The notes under the pieces: generated by a model | Databases searched by the model: none | What the model saw: only the letters and a program-made list of their open reading frames with translations | Told to the model about the DNA's origin: nothing | Source: Paracentrotus lividus | Taxonomy: Eukaryota > Echinodermata > Echinoidea > Camarodonta > Echinidae | Reading direction: 5' to 3' | Length of the DNA: 64,000 nucleotides | Assembly: GCA_940671915.1 (NCBI GenBank) | Contig: CALNVZ010003426.1 | Span: forward strand, 11,234,004 to 11,298,003 | Program-made: the position numbers and the translations under genes | Shown here: one piece after another, positions 55,491 to 64,000 of the stretch | How positions within the stretch are numbered: the first letter of the stretch is position 1 | Layout: the number at the start of each line of letters is the position of its first letter

Positions 55491-57264
55491 TCAAATTGTA
55501 AGTTGGATTTAGAGATTTGTATTTGATTTGTTAATGATAATGTACTTTTGTCTATTTGACATTGAGAGAGTCAAGGTCACAATGAACCCTTGAATTGCAT
55601 TAAAGCATGGAAGATTATAGTTATCTCTGAAATTAATTAATTAATGTCATTACTTAATGACTGATCATTATGGGCATAATCTGGTTATAAGTCACCAGTC
55701 CATTCACTCCCGTTCATTTCGTCAGTGGCGGAGACATCGTTCCACGCCATTGACTTTGTACGCAGTGAGCGAGCAGATAGGAGACAAATTGGCGGATATA
55801 GCCTAATTATGTTTCTTTTATGGAAGCCTAAAAAGGTGAATTTTCGAAAGATATAAACTTAGCAAGTTGATGTTACAACCACTTTAAAAAGAACAGTTTA
55901 TTCATATGCAAATAAGCAATTCGTTGTGACAGTAGTCTTCTTTATTGCTATGAATAATTATGTTTACAATTATAGTATTAAGCTATAAACTACTAACATA
56001 TATAATGATGTTTACCTGAATTAATCTAGGAACAATATTTCCATGATATAGTGAGAATTTCATTAAAGGTTGAAATAGGATTGATCCGATTCATGTATAT
56101 GTCATGATGCATTATGTGTATGTTTGCATATACTATTTTATAGCTCGGGGTAATGTTTAATTTTAGATGGAGTCTTAATGGGAGTCGGAGCCAGAGTCCG
56201 AGTCTTAATGGGAGTCGGAGCCAGAGTCCGAGTCATATATCGGAGAGTCCGAGTCTTAGTCCGAGTAAGAATTACAGTCCTCTCTACACTCATCGAGAGT
56301 TGAAGGTGCTTAATTAGATGGAAAGCACACTCCAGATTTAGTTGTGGTGCATCACCGTCACTTAGCAGACAGTTACCATCATGAATAGAGACCACCGTTT
56401 AAATCATCGGAGAGATTTCATCTGTGATTTCATCAAGTGGGTTATTTTTGTATGATTATCTCCGAAGAACACTGAACGTTTAATTATACAGTATCATATT
56501 TCATATGTTTTTATATATAGAAAGCCACCAGATAATAATGAGTAATTTTAACATTTGTGAATCAAAACCCTTGATATTTTTTGTATAAATTGTCTTACAT
56601 ATTAAAGGTAGTATCAGCCTTTTTTACAAATTGCGAAAACTAATGCAACTTGGCCATAACTGTAGAATATGATCGACCTATACTGTCTATTCAATCTTAC
56701 TGTCATAGGTTGCCTAGATCAGTAATACGAAAACGAAAATCTGACTACCAATCTTGACCAGCTCTTCATCAACATCGTTGATATTACAGCGCGTGCGCAC
56801 GGACCGCACACAGCATTATACCACACGGCGCATCAGCGTGCATTATTCTCTGCGCTAACGGTCAGCGGTTCGCACCGTACGGTATATTTTTCGAGTTCGA
56901 AAAAATAGGAATGAATTTGATAATCGCAATAAAATGACAAACATACACATTTGAGCTTAAATCCAAGTTGTGGGATGATATAGTCATTGGTATACTACTA
57001 TATGCCTCTCAAAAACTAGAATTTAATTCTTTGCCTGCAAAAGGCTGACACTACCTTTAAACGGAGAATAAAGACAAGAAAGAAGATATTTGGCATACAT
57101 AGATATTTATGTTTGGGTCAGGTTTGTGATTTTAACAAGAGAATCTTACTACTTTAACATCTGCCACTGCAATGCTTCTTTAGCTTCTTCAGTTTAAATA
57201 CATGAGCATTAATTGCCTTTCGAATGCATTAGTACATAATTTTGGACGTTTGGACGTTTATTTC
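55491..57264. other. Region without identified gene
   Basis: Apart from the tandem repeat listed at 56165-56275, this is AT-rich sequence. A GC-richer patch at 56785-56880 contains no exon-like frame. Confidence 0.5.
56165..56275. repeat. Tandem repeat of GGAGTCGGAGCCAGAGTCC
   Basis: Two exact copies of a 39-base unit 'gagtcttaatgggagtcgga' plus 'gccagagtcc' and neighbours, followed by degenerate gagtccgagtc units. The minus frame encoding RTLAPTPIKT twice is a by-product. Confidence 0.75.
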
Positions 57265-57289
57265 GGACGTTTTAGTGGTTTTAAACTCC

Positions 57290-58330
57290 AGATAGATAGA
57301 GAAGAAATGTCGACCGCAACCCGCAGCCAAAAGGTTCGAAGGTGAAGGGCCCGGCCGCCAAGCCTGCCGCTGCCGCCCCGCGCCCCACAAACCGAGGATT
57401 TGGACCGCAGCGTTGAAGATAAGAGAGAAGTGTGACCGCGACCCGCGGCAAAGGTTCGAAAGCGAAGGGCCCGGCAAGCCTCCCGCTGCCGCCCCGGCCC
57501 CACAAACTAATGATTTGGACAACAGCGTTGAAGATGAGAATCAGCAAACGAGCCGTAATGATGATAATGCCGTTGACATTGAAAATCAATCACCGAGCCA
57601 GCCAACTCTTGGCGAAATAATGGCAAGTATCTCTGATTTCAAAATGTAATTACCTGCAACTAGACCAAATAGCTCGTGATATTTCTTCAGTGAATAAGAG
57701 ATTCGATGATCTAAATGACGCGGTCGAGTTTAACTCACAACGAATTACTAACATTGAAAAGAAAATACCCACTGTAGAAACTCGTTAATGCACAAAATCC
57801 AATCATTGGAAGATAATCTGGTACTAAATGGAAATTCACAACAGAGAGGCTAATTTGTTGTTCTATGGAATACCTCAAAAGGATGGAGAAGATGTGTATG
57901 AATTACTCAAAACAACCTTCATTTCTCTGGGCATTGCAGACAGCATTTCATAGCAATGCACACCGCCTCCCTAGAACGGATCGTGGGGGCCGAGTCGGCC
58001 CAACGCCAACAAGTGCCTATTGCAATAATAGCCCGTTTTTGCTACATGACGAAAGGAACCGGATCTTATGGGCCTTTGAAGATCAGCAGAGAAAGAAGAA
58101 GATCCAACGGATAACAGCAGCCTACCAGTAACAAGAGAGTGACGGTAAGAACCGACTTGCCACCTGCCATGAAAGTGCAACGGGCCATACTATCAACGCA
58201 GCCTACAAGCTACGCAAGGATAAGGGAGTTTCTACTAGAATCCTGGTTAAAGGCACAAGGTTATCCTAGAATGGAAAGAAAAAAGGCACCACCAACTGGA
58301 GTGAGCATAAAGAGTAGCATGGGAGTGTAG
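57290..58330 (+). pseudogene. L1-like LINE ORF1 remnant
   Basis: Broken frames together resemble an L1-type ORF1 protein. They include an N-terminal Pro/Arg-rich part, an acidic DNSVEDENQQTSRNDD stretch, a coiled-coil-like segment (VNKRFDDLNDAVEF, RITNIEKKIP), then RIVGAESAQRQQVPI and IARFCYMTKGTGSYG as in the RNA-recognition fold. A basic C-terminal part has VTVRTDLPP and ESWLKAQGYP. Several frameshifts and stops interrupt it. The first part is duplicated (about 57309-57425 and 57432-57545). No ORF2 (endonuclease/reverse transcriptase) follows, so it is 3'-truncated or displaced. Confidence 0.7.
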
Positions 58331-58339
58331 AAAAGAGAT

Positions 58340-59130
58340 TGCTATCATGGAACCAGTAAGTGCCATTCTGTCTTTGCGTTATAGTGAATGATACTGATAA
58401 ATGGTAATTTTCAACCTCTCAATACTACAGATCAGATTGCCAATGATTTTTAACACCTGTCAGTTTTGACAAAATGATGAGAACACCTGACTGTATTGAC
58501 AGATGATGCAAACTCTATTTTAATTTTGTTCTACATGTACATCATGTGCTATCAAGCATATGTATGAACACTATTTGCACACCAAGCCTGAAAGTCCAAT
58601 CAACTCCGAGAAGGGTTATCTAACAATTATGTTCTCAATTCAGGCAGAGTTGAACACTTGATGTAAAGTCTATTTAATGTACAAGGCTAATATTTTGCCT
58701 TACACTCAAAAGTGTAGTCTGATGACTCAAGTTCTAAAACTGTTTTATTGGTATTTTCAGGATACTTTGATTTAGTAAGAGCTACTACATAAGAATGAAA
58801 ATGCTTCAAAGTGAAGACTTGCTTGTGAACATGCACAAACAACAACTTTTGTTTATTTTGCTTTTCAGTAATCTTCAAAAAAGCTAAATTGTCATTTGAA
58901 AAAGAGATAACAGTGACAACAGGATTAAAATAATTAAAAGAAATGATGCAAAGGAAATTATTTTTCTTAAATATATGAACATTCATTTTAATATGAGCTG
59001 TTCTAATTTCCTTCCCCTTGTTCAAATCAAGATAGCTGTACTCAAACAGACTAAAGCTTTATATTATGTAATACATTCACCCAAATTAAATCATTTGCCA
59101 TGGGATTTCACTCAAGATTAACAGTTTCCT
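58340..59130. other. Region without identified gene
   Basis: AT-rich DNA between the LINE remnant and the tandem array. The minus frame 58687-59025 has Lys/Phe-rich composition and no motif; taken as chance. Confidence 0.5.
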
Positions 59131-59139
59131 GAAAATTGT

Positions 59140-62100
59140 ACTGTTAATGACAGTCAGCTATCTTGTAGCATTGTTGATCATCAGCTTTATAACTTCCCTG
59201 GCCTTCAATTTATTTTTATCCATTGCATTTCTGTTACTATATTCTATTGAGTAAAATTAAACCTTAAAGACACCTTAAAGTTGAATTAAGAAGACGATCC
59301 CAAATATTGAGATATTTATATTAATAGCATCCTTAACCCACCAAAAATACTGAGTGGCGTTTCAACCCCCAAAATAAGTTCAGAATAGTGAATTTTAACG
59401 ATGTACCCCTACCCATATTTTCCGAGTTCGCTCCCCGGGGATGCGTACTAACACTAGTGTTCTCTCCGTCGACGTCACAAACGGGAATTCGGTCTTGGCG
59501 AAGTAAACACAAGGCATGCCGTACGTACACACTGACACATTTATATGAATCTACTTGTGTGTCAGAACTTTTATTTTATCGTTATTAAGTTTATGTGAAT
59601 GATTTTAAAACAGAAATAAAAATGAAGCAAAGTCATACAGTCAATAATATGCCTCTATATTGTTAGAATATTCTTATTTGTAGCATTTTGAGACGAGGAA
59701 CGTGGCGAAACAAGTCAATAAATACTGACTGTTATAGTGTTACGGTATGGAAATCAGCTAGTTGTGGTGTGCAGTTGATCAATTTGCGAAACGTAAATGC
59801 TTATAAAAGTAGATTTATGAACATACTCATTCTCCAAAATATGTAACTGCCCTCTAAATGATACAATAGACCTATAGGTTAATTTCAAGAGAAATAATAT
59901 GAAATTTGATCGAGATATGCTCACCGATCAATCGCGTAGCGGGCGCTAATCGTTCGTGTTATTGTAAGATATTCTTCCGCGTGTGATGCGGCCGGCTCTT
60001 GAAAAACCAAGTCGCTATAGCGGAATCGGTCTGCGCTTGCCGTCGGCGCGGTTGGCCTGGCTAGCTAGCTTTATGTATATGTGCTAAGTGTTCGCTTTTG
60101 CGCTTCACTTTGCAAATAATACCGTCTCATGAATTCGGTTTTGCCTTACAATTTATACGAAAATCAGTCGGTATAGGCCTCGAAGTAAGTAAGTAGAATT
60201 GTTTATCAATTTCTTTGTGAGTTTGCTTCATCATCTTTCACTATATGTCTTCGAAATTCATAGAAAGGTCAAATTTTGATCCAAACTTCACCCATTTGAT
60301 CTTGAATACTTGTCAACAAGGAATAACGAAATCATCATAAGCAAGCCACAGACATGCACAGTATATACAGCGAAGCAACACACACAAATAAAACAGTACA
60401 CAACACACACGTATACGGAACAAGCTGCTCAAGCTGCGTGTGCACTGTGTGAGCGACCGGATCTACAATGTACGTCACCTCACAGAACTCGATCGTATAC
60501 TCGAGAGTTAAAAAATATGTAAAATAGTGAAAATATCAATAAATAACTCATTGTTTGCAATAATACTTCACAATTTAAGACTTGGAAATCGTTATTCGTA
60601 CTATTGTTTATATAGGGATAGTAAAGATTTGTACATTATGATCCTTAATTATTTGAATTGACTTCCTTGAAAAAAAATTGGTAAAATCATCTATCTCTAT
60701 CTGCACATCATTCTGTATTCAACATCCAGGCACGATATACACAATACCCGGCCGTGACGTCACCCTCAGAGTGTACTAGAGTACACTAGTCTTTCGCGCC
60801 CAGGCAGGAGGCTAATTTCATGAACTATCAAACCAGAATATTGAGAAGCCAGAGGATTTTTGCGATATGCTATCTGTTTGAACAACTTATATATGCTATA
60901 TATTATCTGTAGACCCCAATTTAATGGAAATTCATCCCCTTCTTAATTCAACTTTAAAGACAGGAGATCCTTAAAGGTATTTTGATGAACTATATCTGAC
61001 AGCATGTGCCTTTAAAGGCGCGTTTACTGTCAATAACTCGCAATTAGACCAAATTGCAATGCAATTTGTAAACAGAGTGTCCAAATCTTTTGGCATTGGT
61101 CTGTGTTGCCATGTTCAGGCCTCTCTTTATTTTGCATTTATGATTTAAAACAACTCAGGTAGTGTCATTCATTCATGAGTCGTGCATTACACAATTTTTG
61201 AATGGCGATTTGTAATTATCCAAATAGACTTCAGGTTGCTCTGTAAATTTCGAAATTCCATCTGGTCATGTATGTTGGTATATAATGCTCTCTATGAAGT
61301 AGATTAAAAAAATGTCAATGTCAAATTCTACAATATCGTTTGATTCTACATTTACAATACATGTACTTTTTACAGGATGGCCTTGTGAACAAATTTTCAT
61401 GGAAATAAAAAAATTACTTAATAAAAGTTGAATGTAGACAGCAGATTATGTTATGTATTTCAAGGCGATCATTAGAATGAAGTCTTGAATTTTATTCATT
61501 GAATAAGCATTTTCAAATTCTACATGTGTCACGGGATTATATTGCACATTTATTTAATGATGGGAACTTACTTTTCATTGGTTAAACACAAGTATGTGTA
61601 TTTCCGAAAGAAAGTCAAATTACTTTGTAAACCATTTTTCTCTGATAGATACAATCGTGCTCCTGCCTTACAGCAAGCACTCTTCAACTAAGACTTCCAA
61701 CCCTTCAGATTTATTTTAATCCATTGCATTTCTGTTACTATATTCTGTAGAGTGAAAATAAACCTTAAAGACATCCTCAAAAAGCGGTATTCTTTAAAGG
61801 TTTTTGTGATGAACTATATCTGACAGTATGTGCCTTTGAAGGCGCGTTTACTGTCAATAACTCAGCAATTAGACCAAATTGCAATGCAATTTGAAGCAGA
61901 GTGTCCAACTCTTTTGGCATTGGCGTTGTATTGCAATTTCATGCCTCTCTTTATTTTGCATTTATGATTTAAAACAATTCAGGTAATGTCAATATGTCAT
62001 CGGGTCTCTTGCCATTACACAATTTGTTGGAATGGTGATTTGTAATTATCCATATAGACTTCAGGTTGCTCTAAATTTCGAAATTCCATCTGGTCAATGT

Positions 62101-63500
62101 ATGTTGGATATAATGCTCTCTATGGAAAATAGATCATAAAATGTCATTCAAATTTCTACAAGTATCGTTGATCTACATTTACACATACATGTACTTTTAC
62201 CGGTGGCTTGTGAACAAAATTTTCATGGAAATTAAAAAATTACTTAATACAATTGAATGTACACAGATATAATAGTACTCTCAAACGATCTTTAGAATGA
62301 AGTTTTTGAATTATTCATTGAATAATGGCATTTTCAAATCTACATGTTTCACGGATTTATATTCACATTAATCTTTAATGATGGGACTTCAGACTTGTTT
62401 CACTCTGTTAAAACACAAGTATTTTATATTTCAAAGAATCAAATTACTTTGTAAACATGTGTTTCTTTGATAATACTATCGTGCTCTCTCCTTACATTAG
62501 CACTCTTGCATCAAGTATACTTCATTATCCAGTTCAATTAATTTACTCGCATTGCAATTTCTGTTCTCAAGTTATTCTGTTGATGTGAGAAATAGACCTT
62601 AAAGACAATTAAAGGTTGGTTGATCTTTTAAAGGTATTTTGATGAATTGATATCTGACAGATATTGCCTTAAAGCACGTTTATCCGTCAAATAACTCGCA
62701 TTACAACAAATTGAAAGTGTAATTTGAACAAGAGTAGTGCCAGAACTCTTGGCATTGGACTGTATTCATTTTAATGCCGTCTCTTTTTTTGCATTTAAGA
62801 TTTAAAAGACATTTAGTTAATGTCATTCATTGCTATCGGTCGTGCATTAAATTAATTCAACCTTTACAAACTGATTAACTGTGCAAGCCTTGGCAGATGG
62901 ATTTTAAATCTTACCTTGCATAGTATGTCTGCTTAATGTTCTGTGATCTGCATTTTATCCATACAAACTGTGCCCAGTTGCAAATACTATTATATGCAAG
63001 TACAGTTCATGTGTTCATTCACTTTATCACTGTACGACTTAGGATTACGCGCAATGATGGTCGCATCTGTGCTAGCAGTCTGAATCTTTACATAGAATAA
63101 CAATGAAATGTACGTGGATTATTTATGTATTACACACGATTTTAGAATGAAGTTCTTGAATTTAATTTAGCAGACGATTAGATCAACTGTCAGTCATTTT
63201 GCTCAGAGTTGCACCACGACGGCAGTAACATAACTCCTCAGAATGTATGCCAAAAAGTCGGACATCCGAGTAGGAGTATAGCCGGACTAGCCATCTACAG
63301 TTGCGTATCACCAGTTTATTTTTAATAGATGGGACTTCAACATGTACATTGTTAAAAAAAACCACAAAAAAAAACATGTTTTTATTTCCAACGAAATGCA
63401 AATTACTTTGTAAACATGTTTTCTTTGGTATTTACTATCGTGCTCCTCCTATACAGTTAGCACTCTTCATCAAGATCTTCCAACTCCAAACCATTTTAAT
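59140..63500. repeat. Tandem array of an approximately 820-bp unit, three diverged copies
   Basis: Anchor 'ccttaaagacatcc' and neighbouring phrases ('tatctgacag', 'tttggcattgg', 'cttcaggttgctct', 'gtgctc', 'agcactctt') recur at about 60960, 61770 and 62600, with a partial unit before 59275 and the last copy fading after 63480. Copies 1 and 2 are most alike; copy 3 has many small indels. No conserved frame runs through the copies, so it is probably noncoding satellite-like DNA. Confidence 0.75.
59279..60953. mobile_element. TTAA-flanked 1.67 kb element inserted in the tandem array
   Basis: TTAA at 59275-59278 and 60954-60957; ends AGTTGAATTAAGAAGACGAT and, reversed, AGTTGAATTAAGAAGGGGAT. The flanking unit is interrupted exactly here; the neighbouring unit at 61724-61806 shows the uninterrupted order. 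Inside is a short palindrome, gtgtactagagtacac. Purine-starting ends and TTAA fit Kolobok better than piggyBac. No transposase found. Confidence 0.82.
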
Positions 63501-63838
63501 TTGCTTATCTGTGCAAGACGAATTTGACATTCATTTACGTATTTGCATATGCATGGCAATCTTGTGATTCGTACTTATCCATACCATACAAACTCAGCTT
63601 TGTTAATTGTAAGAAGTTCATTTAGCCATGTACTCTGGTCATGCATAATAAGTTGGCTTGCACTTTAGAATGTTGTTCAAAGAATAACATTTGAATGCTC
63701 CCAAATATTTTAAACAATCCATATAATGAAAGTTCTTGAAGAATTTAAATTGAAATGCAATTCAAATCAAGCATTTTGCATATGGATGGCTATTTGTGTT
63801 TCATAATACTGATGGGAGTTCAACTTGTTCATTGTTAA

Positions 63839-64000
63839 AGGAGGAGTCCGGGCTGAAATGAAAAAGTTTTGTAAAATTAAGTAAAATTCATCAAGCACGA
63901 CACAGAAAACTTCATCAAAATCGGATGAAAAATAACAAAGTTATGCATTTTTTAGGTCTTGATTTTTTTTTGTAAAACAGTTCTTGGCAATCGTCTCATT
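63839..64000. mobile_element. Left part of a TTAA foldback element, cut by the window end
   Basis: TTAA at 63835-63838 then AGGAGGAGTCCGGGCTGAAA, matching the right arm of 48964-49563 in inverted orientation for more than 150 bp. The rest lies beyond the window. Confidence 0.8.

Overview
The window is nuclear DNA of an animal: AT-rich and intron-rich, with GT/AG-spliced exons, microsatellites and many small non-autonomous transposons. Tandem EGF plus C-type lectin exons and this repeat load suggest a marine deuterostome, most likely an echinoderm such as a sea urchin. That assignment is inference; no species marker is present. One 25-base assembly gap (35440-35464) interrupts the sequence.

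Genes. (1) 257-7606, plus strand: the last five coding exons of a phosphatidylserine synthase, closest by eye to PTDSS2; its 5' exons lie outside the window. (2) 15929-23242, minus strand: a complete seven-exon tetraspanin of 246 residues in which every coding intron is phase 0, with a probable 5' UTR exon ending at 26782. (3) 41136-50144, minus strand: the 3' part of a secreted-type EGF/C-type lectin gene. It has seven intact, nearly identical calcium-binding EGF exons, one decayed EGF exon, a two-exon C-type lectin domain with the stop, and three truncated copies of the first lectin exon left between the EGF exons. (4) 32783-33023, plus strand: a frameshifted C-type lectin last exon, a pseudogene. 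(5) 57290-58330, plus strand: a broken L1-like LINE ORF1. (6) 55232-55490, minus strand: a cysteine-rich coding-like remnant of unknown family.

The rest is introns and intergenic DNA packed with repeats. TTAA-flanked elements include CCCGTTG-type, AGGGATGCAG-type and long foldback elements, plus a 1.67 kb element at 59279-60953 inside an approximately 820-bp tandem array. TA-flanked elements include CAGTGCGTCCC, CAGTCTGT, CACTGTAAAA and CAGTTGTCCGC families. Others are hAT-like elements, a tRNA-type SINE, a 2.8 kb imperfect palindrome (37878-40712), and two families of elements built from arrays of short palindromes with a TTAAA-type core (CTAGCTTTAAAGCTAG and GACGTCTTAAAGACGTC). No intact transposase or reverse transcriptase was seen.

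The most informative part is the EGF/lectin cluster. Recent tandem duplication of about 1 kb units leaves paralogous 'empty sites', which reveal exact insertion points of a 314-bp TA-flanked element, a roughly 1.8 kb palindrome-array element and a 1.67 kb TIR element. The last of these sits at the splice acceptor of the decayed EGF exon. The three genes are not an operon or pathway; their adjacency carries no evident functional meaning.
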